Assembly (NCBI GenBank): GCA_900120415.1
Contig: FQLW01000006.1
Coordinates: forward strand, 868,001 to 932,000
Reading direction: 5' to 3'
Source: Urmitella timonensis
GTDB taxonomy: Bacteria; Actinomycetota; Actinomycetes; Actinomycetales; Actinomycetaceae
DNA length: 64,000 bases
Shown piece after piece: positions 24,892-33,725 of this stretch. Below the pieces are notes generated by a model. The model was not told where the DNA came from, searched no databases, and saw nothing but the letters and a program-made list of their open reading frames with translations. The number at the start of each line of letters is the position of its first letter. Positions within the stretch are counted from its first letter, which is position 1. Both the position numbers and the translations under genes were made by a program.

Positions 24892-27458
24892 TGAGCGCTT
24901 CGGGAGAGACTGTCAAGACCCAGCTGACCCACCACATCACCCGAGTAGTTGATACTAAAAACTCCCGCTTGCGACGCGTAGACGACCTAGCCCGTGCCGG
25001 TCTGTACCTAACAGCAATTATCATGGTGGTATTGCTAGCAATCTATGCCCATGCCACTACCCAAGCCGTTGCCCAAGACCTGACCAAAGTATTCGTGAAC
25101 ACCACCTTAGCGCAGGTTTTACTGTTGCCTTTATCGATGTTGCAGAACCTATTTATCCTGGCAACCCCGGTAGCGCTGCTGATTATGCTGGCTTTTAAAG
25201 CGCAGTGGTTACGTACTTTCCAGGCTGCTTTTACCGGTATTATCGGGGCGATAGTAGCTAGCGCTTTCACCGCCCTTATCTCCGCCCTCCCCTACGTGTT
25301 TTCCAACGCCCTAAAAGTGTGGGTGGTAGGTGGCTCGATCGTCGCGATTTCTATCCCCTCTACCGCTGTGGTCGCCATGATGAGCATGGCGGGGGAACGT
25401 CGCCGCGACCAACTGGTGCGTATCCTATGGATAATAACCTGGGCAATCCTGGTTTTGGCAGTGCTGCAAGGACGGATGACTCTACCCTCGGCACTAATCA
25501 CGGTGCTGCTGGGCACTTTCACCGGTTGCCTAGGACGCTACCTCTGGGGAGTTAGTAATCACCGTCCTACTGGACCAGCCTTGATTCGGGCATTAACCGA
25601 AGTTGGGATAACTCCGCGCCGTATTCTTCGCCTAGACACTCCCACCGAGGGGGATTTATTACAAGTAGAGGATATAGCTTTCTCTACCGAGCCCGGTTTC
25701 TTAACTCCTACAGGAAAAATGCAAAGGACGCAGCTATGCCTTGATCCGGTTTTAGAACTGAGCACCTTTGCTGGCGGTGATTTGAAAACTCATGGAGAGG
25801 CTAGCGAATCCGGAGAAAGAGCTTACTGCGTAATATCTGATACCGGTCACCGCTACCGCATGATTGCTACCGACGGAGACTCTCGCCTTATAACCTGGAT
25901 TACCGGAATCTGGAATAATCTACGTTTGCGTTCTTTCTCCAAATCTACAGCTGCCACCGTGCGGCAAAACGGAGAATACACTGCCCTAATGGGGGCAATG
26001 ACCACCCGCGCCCAAATCAAAACCCGCCCTTACCACGGCCTAGCGCACTGCGGTAGCACCATGCTGAACATTTTCGAGGACGATATTGCGCTCACCCCTT
26101 TTAGCGCCCTCACCGCGTCAGATATTTCAGATTCTCAACTACGAGCAGCCTGGCAACAGCTAGTATCTGCCCACCAAGGCGGGCTAGCTCACCGTAATAT
26201 CAACTCTTCTAATCTGTGTTTAGGAGCCGATGGAGCTATATATTTCCTTAACTGGTCACAGGGAGAAGTTGCGGCTTCCAGAATGTCAATCCTGATTGAC
26301 CAGGTACAGCTGCTAGTTATAACCAGCCTCGGGCTGGGAAAGAATCGGGCAGTTAGTGCCATGAAAGCAGTCCTTCCTACTTCCCAGATTCAAGCAATGG
26401 TCCCGGTTTTGCAAACCTTGGCGCTACCGCAATCAACTAGAGCTAAACTGCGTAAAACTGCGCTGCTCGCTACCCTCCGCCAAGAACTATTGAGCAGCAC
26501 CCGGACTAATCCCAGCGAGGTTCAGCCTGCCCAACTGCGCCGATTCTCTTATTCCTCGCTAATATTTGCCTCCCTTGGCGTGGTTGCGGTGCTGGTGGTG
26601 TTAGGTTCTTTGAACTTTAAGGAAATCTATACCACCATCGCTGCCGCCAATACTTGGTGGATTATAGCCGGGGCATTTTTCTCTATTGCGATGAGCAGCG
26701 GACAAAGCCTTTCTTTACAGGCAGTAACTCCCAGTCGTCTGGGTTACGGCGAACTATTTTTACTGCAAATTGCCGGCTCCTTCACCTCTTTAGTAGTACC
26801 TGCCGGAGTCGGGGTTGGTGCGTTGAACCTGCGCTATTTAACTAAGAAGAATATGAGTAATGCTCTCGCCTTAGCGACCGTTTCCTTGATGCAACTGTTC
26901 CAGTTTGTATGTACCGTAGCGCTGCTGGTGATAATGGTCATGTTTACCGGGACTTCCATGAATGTTAGCCTGCCTTCCTCAACCATGTTGGCCGCTGTGG
27001 TAGCGATTGTGGCTGTATTGGTGGGTGGGTTAGCTATTCCCAAGGTTCGCGGGTGGATTTGGACAAAAGTTAAACCTACTTTCCACCAGGTGTGGCCGCG
27101 CGTAATCTGGATTACTTCCAGCCCTAAGAGAATGTTGCTAACCACGATTGGGTCTTTGCTGCAAACCGGTTTGCAAGTTAGTGCCTTTTACTGCGCGGTT
27201 GCTGCTTTTGGCTACCATCTTCCCATTTCGACTATCACCGTGACTTTCCTGGTATCCAATACTTTAGGTTCACTGATTCCCACTCCCGGTGGTTTAGGAC
27301 CGGTTGAAGCCACCTTAACTGCCGGTTTGCAGGTGGCAGGAGTTCCCGGCGCGACTGCGCTCTCGGGTGCACTGCTTTATCGCCTCCTCACTTTTTGGCT
27401 TCGCGCCCCCCTAGGTTGGATAGCTACCCGCTACCTGCAACGGCGTGACGTTATATAA
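24891..27458 (+). CDS. Flippase-like (LPG synthase TM / UPF0104) protein with internal pseudokinase-like domain
   Basis: About 855 aa from ATG 24891 (or 865 from ATG 24861). About six N-terminal membrane helices (about 30-220) are followed by a cytoplasmic region (about 230-550). That region has a kinase-like catalytic-loop relic, HRNINSSNLCLGADGAIYFL, where the usual HxD and DFG aspartates are Asn. The C-terminal third (about 560-850) has about eight helices and PTPGGLGPVEATLTAG, the signature of the lysylphosphatidylglycerol-synthase-type transmembrane (AglD/MprF-like) family. No lysyl-transfer catalytic domain is present, so a lipid or glycolipid flippase role is likelier than LPG synthesis. 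The pseudokinase may sense or scaffold; that is inference. Divergent from the DedA gene. Confidence 0.8.
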   Translation: MSASGETVKTQLTHHITRVVDTKNSRLRRVDDLARAGLYLTAIIMVVLLAIYAHATTQAVAQDLTKVFVNTTLAQVLLLPLSMLQNLFILATPVALLIMLAFKAQWLRTFQAAFTGIIGAIVASAFTALISALPYVFSNALKVWVVGGSIVAISIPSTAVVAMMSMAGERRRDQLVRILWIITWAILVLAVLQGRMTLPSALITVLLGTFTGCLGRYLWGVSNHRPTGPALIRALTEVGITPRRILRLDTPTEGDLLQVEDIAFSTEPGFLTPTGKMQRTQLCLDPVLELSTFAGGDLKTHGEASESGERAYCVISDTGHRYRMIATDGDSRLITWITGIWNNLRLRSFSKSTAATVRQNGEYTALMGAMTTRAQIKTRPYHGLAHCGSTMLNIFEDDIALTPFSALTASDISDSQLRAAWQQLVSAHQGGLAHRNINSSNLCLGADGAIYFLNWSQGEVAASRMSILIDQVQLLVITSLGLGKNRAVSAMKAVLPTSQIQAMVPVLQTLALPQSTRAKLRKTALLATLRQELLSSTRTNPSEVQPAQLRRFSYSSLIFASLGVVAVLVVLGSLNFKEIYTTIAAANTWWIIAGAFFSIAMSSGQSLSLQAVTPSRLGYGELFLLQIAGSFTSLVVPAGVGVGALNLRYLTKKNMSNALALATVSLMQLFQFVCTVALLVIMVMFTGTSMNVSLPSSTMLAAVVAIVAVLVGGLAIPKVRGWIWTKVKPTFHQVWPRVIWITSSPKRMLLTTIGSLLQTGLQVSAFYCAVAAFGYHLPISTITVTFLVSNTLGSLIPTPGGLGPVEATLTAGLQVAGVPGATALSGALLYRLLTFWLRAPLGWIATRYLQRRDVI

Positions 27459-27515
27459 CTAAATAGCTTAAGCTAGGTATTCTCGAGGCTAAATATGAAG
27501 AGAGGAAACAGGTAA

Positions 27516-28328
27516 ATGAGTGAACACCCCAAGTCCGGGCGCGAAAAGAAAAAACCGGCGTTAATCGCCCTCCTAGTGTTATTAGCATTGGCATTTTTAG
27601 TGCTGGTGTTTTTTATCGCCTACTATATGGGTTCCGCCAAGAACAATACGACCGCGCTAGAGTCCTCAGCCCCTAAAACTAGTGCCTCGACTTCCCAAGA
27701 TGCCAGTGAACTTCCGCAAGGAGTCAATCAAATCACTGACGAACAGGGTAAAAAACTCATTAAGTCCTTTTACCGCACCGACCCAAAGGATTCGCGGGCA
27801 ATAGGTGACCCTAAAGCTCCGGTAACTATGGTTCAGTTTTCGGACTTTTCTTGCCCCCTGTGCTATCAATACGAATCTACAGTGTTTAAGCAGTTAAAAC
27901 CCTATATTGATAACGGTACTTTGCGCATTGAGTTTAATAATCTCTCGATTTTCGCTGCCCAATACCGTTCCGATCTGGCAGCAACCGGCGCTATCGCTGC
28001 CTCCAAGCAAGGGAAATTTTGGCAGTTCCTAGAACAGGCAACCCAGCTGGCGACCAAGCAGGGTGGGGGGCACATCAACTGGGACGACCAGCTGGTAACC
28101 CAACTTGCCAAATCCAGTGGGGTTAGCGACCTTACGCAATTTAACAAGGATTTGAAGTCTGCGGATACTCGAAAAATAGTGGAGGACGAAAGTACTCATG
28201 CCCGCTCGGTCGGTATCAACGGTACACCGGCATTTTTCATCAACGACTATTTTATTAGCGGCTCTCTACCGGCAGAGACTTTCATTAAAACTATTGAAAT
28301 CGCAGCTAAACAAGGAAACAACAAGTAA
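27516..28328 (+). CDS. Membrane-anchored DsbA-like thiol-disulfide oxidoreductase
   Basis: 270 aa. N-terminal membrane anchor at about 15-38 (ALIALLVLLALAFLVLVFF), a Ser/Thr linker, then a thioredoxin-fold domain with a helical insert. The active site is FSDFSCPLCYQYE (CPLC, about residue 110) and the cis-Pro loop is GINGTPAFFINDYFISG (about 235). Catalysis is outside the membrane, forming or exchanging disulfides in exported proteins. The CPLC dipeptide differs from the common CPHC and CPWC. The stop overlaps the start of the ccdA-like gene by one base, so the two form an oxidase/transporter pair. Confidence 0.88.
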   Translation: MSEHPKSGREKKKPALIALLVLLALAFLVLVFFIAYYMGSAKNNTTALESSAPKTSASTSQDASELPQGVNQITDEQGKKLIKSFYRTDPKDSRAIGDPKAPVTMVQFSDFSCPLCYQYESTVFKQLKPYIDNGTLRIEFNNLSIFAAQYRSDLAATGAIAASKQGKFWQFLEQATQLATKQGGGHINWDDQLVTQLAKSSGVSDLTQFNKDLKSADTRKIVEDESTHARSVGINGTPAFFINDYFISGSLPAETFIKTIEIAAKQGNNK

Positions 28329-29188
28329 TGTCTATTAACTTCACTATTGCCTATCTTGGAGGTTTAGTCACTTTTTTGGCTCCCTGTGGGGCGTTTTTAT
28401 TACCGGCTTTTTTTGCGTGTGCATTTGAAGACCGCTCCCGGCTATTGCAAAGAATCTTGGTATTTTTCTTAGGTTTAATCGTTGCCTTGGTACCTTTAGG
28501 CTTTGCCGCCGGAGGGTTGGGAGGCTGGCTACTAGCCCATTCTCACCTGGTAACTTTAATAGTCGGGATAGTTATCCTAGCTTTAGGTATTACCCAGGTT
28601 TTGGCTCTTCCTCTACCAAAACTACCTCTACCTAAGGCTTTAGGGGGAACTACTAAAGCTAGTGTGGCCGGGGTTTTCCTATTCGGCATTTACTACGGGT
28701 TGGCTGGTTCTGGTTGCACCGGTCCAATCCTAGGGGCGGTACTTTCTAGTGCAACCCTAACTGGTTCCAGTTTCCGAGGGGGAGCACTGATGTTTTGCTA
28801 TGCGGCAGGAATGCTAACGCCAGTGGCGCTGTTATCTCTTATTTGGGGATCGCTAACAGCTAGCCAACGTCGTTTCTTCCATCCGCGTCCTTTGAGGTTA
28901 TTTGGACGGGAAACTACCTGGGGTTCTGTTATCTCGGGTGCAGTATTCGTACTGGTAGGAGTATTACTACTGGTTACTGGAGGTACGAATAACCATTCTT
29001 TACTGGACGCCGGTCAGCAAATATCCCTAGAGACCCGTATTAGTCAGGCAGTCAGCTCACTTCCCGATTTCCTCCTGCCCCTACTGCTGGTGGTAATGGT
29101 TGCCTTTATTGGGGTTTTAATTTGGTATTTACGCAGTCAGCGCTCAAATGACAGCCAAAACGCTACTCAGGCGACATCAGATAAATAG
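28328..29188 (+). CDS. CcdA/DsbD-type membrane electron-transfer protein
   Basis: 286 aa, about seven membrane helices. The two redox cysteines are in TFLAPCGAFLLPAFF (helix 1) and GLAGSGCTGPILGAVL (helix 4), the pattern of CcdA and the DsbD core. It carries reducing equivalents from cytoplasmic thioredoxin across the membrane to extracytoplasmic thiol proteins. Translationally coupled to the preceding DsbA-like gene. No cytochrome c maturation gene is seen, so disulfide homeostasis of exported proteins is the likelier role. Confidence 0.88.
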   Translation: MSINFTIAYLGGLVTFLAPCGAFLLPAFFACAFEDRSRLLQRILVFFLGLIVALVPLGFAAGGLGGWLLAHSHLVTLIVGIVILALGITQVLALPLPKLPLPKALGGTTKASVAGVFLFGIYYGLAGSGCTGPILGAVLSSATLTGSSFRGGALMFCYAAGMLTPVALLSLIWGSLTASQRRFFHPRPLRLFGRETTWGSVISGAVFVLVGVLLLVTGGTNNHSLLDAGQQISLETRISQAVSSLPDFLLPLLLVVMVAFIGVLIWYLRSQRSNDSQNATQATSDK

Positions 29189-29283
29189 TTTTTATTTTAC
29201 ATTTATGCCTTTTTAACTTTGGTTTTGGTGGCAACGCTGCTTCGTGCAAAAATGGCAATTAACCTAGTAAAAAGGAGACGCGC

Positions 29284-30543
29284 ATGGGTACGCAAAAGAA
29301 AGGAACGCATCTAGATCTTTGGCAGGATTCCTACGCTGCGCGGGCTCACAATCTGCGTGAATCTGAAATTCGTGCCCTTTTCTCGGTGGTTTCACGCCCC
29401 GAAGTTGTCTCCTTAGCGGGTGGTATGCCTAATATCCACGATTTGCCACTCGCCGAGCTGGCTGAAGGCGCTAAGGAACTGGTGTTAAATCACGGTGAAC
29501 AGGCAATGCAATATGGCAGCGGGCAGGGTTGGGCTCCGCTTCGCGAATCTATCACTGAGGTAATGGCGGCCGAGGGTATTAACGCCAATCCTGACAACGT
29601 AGTAATCACCACTGGCTCTCAACAAGCATTAGACCTGGTCACACAGCTTTTCATCGAGCCTGGGGACGTTATTCTTGCCGAGTCGCCCTCATATGTGGGC
29701 GCTTTGGGTGTCTTCAATGCCTACCAAGCCGATGTGCGTCATGTTGGGCTCGATGACCAGGGTTTAATACCGGAAGAGTTTGCTTCAGCCGTTGAGCAGG
29801 CACGCGGTGAGGGAAAGCGAATTAAGTATCTTTACACTATCCCGAATTTTCACAACCCGGCCGGGGTGTCAATGTCCATTCCTCGGCGAAAAGAACTTGT
29901 TGAGCTGTGTCGAAAATACGGGGTCTTAATCCTGGAGGATAATCCCTATGGTTTGCTAGGTTTTGAAGGGCAAACTATGACTCCCCTCGTAGAACTTGCA
30001 CCTGACCTCGTAGTTTATCTTGGTTCGTTTTCTAAGATATTTGCTCCTGGTTTCAGAATCGGTTGGGCATATGCTCCACCAGCGGTTCGTGACAAGCTGG
30101 TAGTAGCTTCCGAGTCAGCAATTCTTTCTCCCTCGATGGTTGGACAAATGGCTATTCATGCCTATCTTCGTGACTATGATTGGCGTGGACAAATCGACTC
30201 TTACCGGCAAATGTATCGGGGACGCCGAGACGCCATGTTAGATGCCCTGGCTACCTATCTACCAGAATGCACCTGGACGATACCTGAGGGAGGTTTCTAC
30301 ACCTGGCTTACTTTACCTTCAGGAATGGATTCAAAAGCTATGCTCAGCCGGGCGGTTACCGAGTTAGTTGCCTACACTCCTGGAACTGCGTTTTATGCCG
30401 ATAATCAAGGGCGGGAAAACTTAAGGCTTTCTTTTTGTTATCCGCCTGCTGATGAGATTCGCGAGGGCGTGCGTCGCCTTGCTAAAGTAGTCGAACGCGA
30501 AATTGAGCTTTTAAAGTTATTTGGTTCGCAAGAAAGGCACTAA
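29284..30543 (+). CDS. PLP-dependent aminotransferase (LysN/ARO8-like, MocR-type domain)
   Basis: 419 aa fold-type I aminotransferase. Visible: SLAGGMPNIHDLP (about residue 47), YGSGQGWAPLRE (about 80), TIPNFHNPAGVSMS (about 190), EDNPYGLL (about 222) and the PLP lysine in GSFSKIFAPGFRIGWA (about 250). There is no N-terminal DNA-binding domain, so it is an enzyme rather than a MocR regulator. The closest characterised types act on 2-aminoadipate, aromatic or branched amino acids, or alanine. A strong AAAAAGGAG precedes the ATG. Only one base separates it from the ligase gene, so the two form an operon and may make and join an amino acid for the cell wall, which is inference. Confidence 0.88.
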   Translation: MGTQKKGTHLDLWQDSYAARAHNLRESEIRALFSVVSRPEVVSLAGGMPNIHDLPLAELAEGAKELVLNHGEQAMQYGSGQGWAPLRESITEVMAAEGINANPDNVVITTGSQQALDLVTQLFIEPGDVILAESPSYVGALGVFNAYQADVRHVGLDDQGLIPEEFASAVEQARGEGKRIKYLYTIPNFHNPAGVSMSIPRRKELVELCRKYGVLILEDNPYGLLGFEGQTMTPLVELAPDLVVYLGSFSKIFAPGFRIGWAYAPPAVRDKLVVASESAILSPSMVGQMAIHAYLRDYDWRGQIDSYRQMYRGRRDAMLDALATYLPECTWTIPEGGFYTWLTLPSGMDSKAMLSRAVTELVAYTPGTAFYADNQGRENLRLSFCYPPADEIREGVRRLAKVVEREIELLKLFGSQERH

Positions 30544-30544
30544 T

Positions 30545-31507
30545 ATGACTGAGCTTAAGGGCTTAAAGGTTGCGATTATTACCGGTGGTCAGCTGCAAGA
30601 GCGTGAAGTGTCTTTGCGCTCGGCAAACAGAGTTGCAACTGAGCTTCGCCAATATGCCCATACGGTTAAGACCTTAGAATTAGACCATAATCTTTTAGAT
30701 TACTTGCGTGAGTTCAATCCCGATGTGGTCTGGCCGGTTATTCACGGACGCGAGGGCGAGGACGGCTCTCTGCAAGACCTCCTGGAGCTTGGGGGCGTAC
30801 CTTATGTTGGTTCTGGTCCAAAGGGATGCAGAATTTCTTTATCAAAACCGGTTGCTAAGTCGGTTGTAGACAAGAATGACCTACCTACGCCCCGCTCGGT
30901 TGCCCTTCCCCAAATACTATTTCGCCAGGTGGGAGCAACTACGCTACTTGCGGAAGTCTCAACTAGGTTAGGTTTTCCTTTAATGGTTAAGCCTTCGCGC
31001 GGCGGGTCCGCTATGGGGGTAACCTATGTTGAGGACGAAGCGGGGCTGCGAACCGCTATGGTTAATGCTTTTGCTTACGATGATGAAGTCCTGATTGAAC
31101 AATTCATTTCGGGGAGGGAAGTCTCAGTTTCTATCATTGAGGATTCGGGGGAATCCCGCGCGCTCCCCCCGGTAGAGATTCGCACTGATGCTGGTCGTTA
31201 TGATTTTGATGCTCGCTATTTAACCGGACGTACCGAGTTTTTTGCTCCGGCACCGCTTGAAGATAACCTTGATGAGGCGGTTCGTGCGGTGGCTTTACAG
31301 TGCCACCGAGTCCTTGAATTAGAAGGTTTTTCGCGGATTGACCTGATTGTTGATAATGAAAATAACCCCTGGTTTATTGATGCGAACGCAGTGCCCGGTA
31401 TGACTGATACCTCGCTTTGGCCACTGGCAGCGGAAGCAGATCTTGGTTTTGGCAAACTAATTGATGCCGTAACTCGTGACGGTGCAGCAAGGGGCGTACG
31501 TTCCTAA
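30545..31507 (+). CDS. D-alanine-D-alanine ligase-family ATP-grasp enzyme
   Basis: 320 aa from ATG 30545 (AAAGG before it; the in-frame 30521 start lies inside the upstream gene). Family motifs: HGREGEDGSLQDLL (about residue 67), FPLMVKPSRGGSAMGVTYV (about 145) and RIDLIVDNENNPWFIDAN followed by AVPGMT (about 265-285). It departs from classic Ddl in places: the Mg ligand Glu in the usual E(V/I)NTxPGMT is Asp (DANAVPGMT), GSSxG is GSAMG, and the MDK loop reads LSKPVAK. It probably joins D-Ala or a related residue for peptidoglycan, but the substrate could differ. Downstream partner of the aminotransferase, convergent with parB. Confidence 0.85.
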   Translation: MTELKGLKVAIITGGQLQEREVSLRSANRVATELRQYAHTVKTLELDHNLLDYLREFNPDVVWPVIHGREGEDGSLQDLLELGGVPYVGSGPKGCRISLSKPVAKSVVDKNDLPTPRSVALPQILFRQVGATTLLAEVSTRLGFPLMVKPSRGGSAMGVTYVEDEAGLRTAMVNAFAYDDEVLIEQFISGREVSVSIIEDSGESRALPPVEIRTDAGRYDFDARYLTGRTEFFAPAPLEDNLDEAVRAVALQCHRVLELEGFSRIDLIVDNENNPWFIDANAVPGMTDTSLWPLAAEADLGFGKLIDAVTRDGAARGVRS

Positions 31508-31568
31508 GGGCTATCAGGGAATCTAACAGGTTTTGTAATCGCTGATTTTCACAATAGTTTACACAGCC

Positions 31569-31586
31569 CAAGGAGTTTTCTCCTTG
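31569..31586. terminator. Hairpin between the convergent ligase and parB genes
   Basis: CAAGGAG-TTTT-CTCCTTG, seven base pairs with a four-base loop. No T run on either side, so only a moderate case for a bidirectional terminator. Confidence 0.4.
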
Positions 31587-31599
31587 AATGATATGACTA

Positions 31600-32763
31600 T
31601 TACTTACGGATATTCTTTAGCAATTGGGTAATCCGCTCTAAATCGTCCTCGTCAGCATATTCAATTACCAGCTTGCTGGTTTTTTTGCCCGGCTTTATAA
31701 GTACTCGGGTATCGAAGATATCTCTCCAAAGACGTTGGACGTTTTCCTGTCTCTCAGAAAGCTCCACTTGAGTGCGTTTACCACCCGTGCTAATCCGTTT
31801 CGCACCAGCTCGCACATTTCCGAGCGCTACGATTTCTTCTGTGGACCGCACCGATAAACCTTCCGCAATAATCCTTTCAGCAAGATATTCTTGTTCGGCT
31901 GGGTCACTTATCGCTAATAATGCCCGGGCGTGACCAGCGGAAATAACTCCTGCTGCCACTTTGGGTTGCACGCTAGCAGGTAGTCGGAGTAATCGCAGCG
32001 CGTTAGTAATTGCAGGGCGTGACTTTGATACCCGCTGAGACAGTTCCTGCTGAGTACACCCGAAGTCCTCCATCAACTGCTGGTAAGCAGCCGCTTCTTC
32101 TAGTGGGTTTAGCTGCACACGATGCAGGTTTTCAATCAGGGCATCCAGGAGCATCTTATTATCGGAAGTCTCCCTAACGATAGCCGGAACTTCTTTTATT
32201 TTTGCTATCTTGGAGGCTCTTAAACGCCGCTCACCCATAATTAATTCATAGGCATCTTTATTTACCGGGTCTTTTCTAACTACTATCGGCTGCAGTAGTC
32301 CAACTTCCTTTATAGAAGCCGATAATTCTGCAATTTCATCATCGTCAAAAGTCTGTCTCGGTTGCGCACGATTAGGATTAATGCTTTCCACTGCTAGCAT
32401 TTCTAATCTTGCTCCGGGTACCGGAACTAATGATGTTTCACGTGAAACATCTTGAGCTGAATTTAAGCGGTCGCCACTACTCTGCTTATTACCATTATCA
32501 GAAGTAACCGGCGCTACGCTTGACTTACCCTTTCGTGCAGCGCCCTTAGAGCTAGAAGCCCGCGATGTTTCACGTGAAACATTTTTACGAGGTTCAAGAA
32601 GTTCTCGTGCGGAACCGCCTTTAGGAGAACTAGCGTGACCACCAAAAAAAATATCAGCGGGTCTAGAGTTACCATCTAAATTACGCTGTTCATCCTGATT
32701 AACAACCGGGTCGGTTGGGATTAACGCAGATAAGCCACGCCCTAAATGTTTTTTCCGTGCCAT
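31600..32763 (-). CDS. parB: Chromosome-partitioning protein ParB
   Basis: 387 aa. A CTP-dependent clamp that loads at parS and organises the origin for segregation. The ParB/Srx core shows ESINPNRAQPRQTFDDDEI (about residue 127) and GERRLRASKIA (about 175), and the helix-turn-helix is around TQQELSQRVSKSRPAITNALRLL (about 235-260, in two parts). The N-terminal 120 residues are long and low in complexity, and carry two copies of the peptide VSRETS. Each is encoded by a perfect parS palindrome, so the gene contains its own binding sites. It overlaps the parA stop by one base. Confidence 0.96.
   Translation of the reverse strand: MARKKHLGRGLSALIPTDPVVNQDEQRNLDGNSRPADIFFGGHASSPKGGSARELLEPRKNVSRETSRASSSKGAARKGKSSVAPVTSDNGNKQSSGDRLNSAQDVSRETSLVPVPGARLEMLAVESINPNRAQPRQTFDDDEIAELSASIKEVGLLQPIVVRKDPVNKDAYELIMGERRLRASKIAKIKEVPAIVRETSDNKMLLDALIENLHRVQLNPLEEAAAYQQLMEDFGCTQQELSQRVSKSRPAITNALRLLRLPASVQPKVAAGVISAGHARALLAISDPAEQEYLAERIIAEGLSVRSTEEIVALGNVRAGAKRISTGGKRTQVELSERQENVQRLWRDIFDTRVLIKPGKKTSKLVIEYADEDDLERITQLLKNIRK
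32434..32449. promoter_or_regulatory. parS site 1 (perfect), inside parB
   Basis: TGTTTCACGTGAAACA, an exact match to the bacterial parS consensus and a full palindrome. It lies within the parB coding sequence and encodes part of DVSRETS. Confidence 0.95.
32566..32581. promoter_or_regulatory. parS site 2 (perfect), inside parB
   Basis: A second exact TGTTTCACGTGAAACA, 132 bases from the first and in the same reading frame of parB (NVSRETS). Confidence 0.95.
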
Positions 32764-33683
32764 TATGATCTCACCTCACGACTAATTAATTCGTACGCGG
32801 CATCTAAGTAACATTTTGCACCCTTGGAACCTGGTTGATATGTCAAAATCGATTCCTCGTGGGAAGGAGCCTCTGCTAAAGCTACATTACGAGGAATTAT
32901 AGTTTGCATTACAATATCCCCGTAATACGCTCGAACTTCTTCTAATACCCCTTTACCCAACAAAGTATTAGTAGTTACCATTGTAGGTAAAATTGCAGTA
33001 AAGCGTAGCTTTGGATTTAGTCGAATAACCAGCATATCAATAGTTTTGGTTAGTTGGGTAAGACCTTCTAATGCCAAATACTCAGCTTGGAGAGGAACCA
33101 AAACCTCATGAGCCGCCACGAGAGAATTAACCGTCATAATCCCCAAGGAAGGGGGAGAATCAATAAAAATATAATCAAAATACTCTCCGCTGCTAAGCAA
33201 AGCATTTACTGCCTCGGAGAGAATTTGTTGAAAATTAGTTCTCCCATTTAGCTCAAGTTCAATACCAGCCATATCCATTGATGCGGGAACGATCAAAAGA
33301 CCGGGGATTTTCTGATTCTCTACCATTGCTTCCCGTAAGGGTACGCCCTCGGTCATAACCTCATACAGTGATACCTGATCATCTGAAAGATTTCTAAAAC
33401 CTAGTGTAGAAGAGGCGTTACCTTGTTGATCTGCATCGATAACCAAAACTCTTAGTCCGCCTAAAGCAATAGCTGCCGCTAGATTAACGACCGTAGTAGT
33501 TTTGCCGACCCCTCCTTTTTGATTCGCCACCGCAATTACCCGAGTAGCTTGCGGGGCAGGTAACTTTTCCACTGCCTGCCTATTTGCTTCCCGCTGTCCC
33601 TTAACAAGACCCGATGAAAAACTATCTTGACCGCTTATAGCTTGCTCAACCATCTCGGCATCTGCCAAACGATGTTTACTCAT
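32763..33683 (-). CDS. parA: Chromosome-partitioning ATPase ParA
   Basis: 306 aa. The deviant Walker A motif KGGVGKTTTVVNLAAA is at about residue 55 and the Walker B region FIDSPPSLG at about 175. Dimerises on ATP and moves ParB-parS complexes. About 45 residues precede the ATPase core. GGAGGC stands before the ATG. It is the upstream gene of a parA-parB pair, 42 bases downstream of rsmG on the same strand. Confidence 0.96.
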   Translation of the reverse strand: MSKHRLADAEMVEQAISGQDSFSSGLVKGQREANRQAVEKLPAPQATRVIAVANQKGGVGKTTTVVNLAAAIALGGLRVLVIDADQQGNASSTLGFRNLSDDQVSLYEVMTEGVPLREAMVENQKIPGLLIVPASMDMAGIELELNGRTNFQQILSEAVNALLSSGEYFDYIFIDSPPSLGIMTVNSLVAAHEVLVPLQAEYLALEGLTQLTKTIDMLVIRLNPKLRFTAILPTMVTTNTLLGKGVLEEVRAYYGDIVMQTIIPRNVALAEAPSHEESILTYQPGSKGAKCYLDAAYELISREVRS

Positions 33684-33725
33684 TATGCCTCCAATATAAA
33701 AGCGGTACTTTAAAAACTGCGGAGT

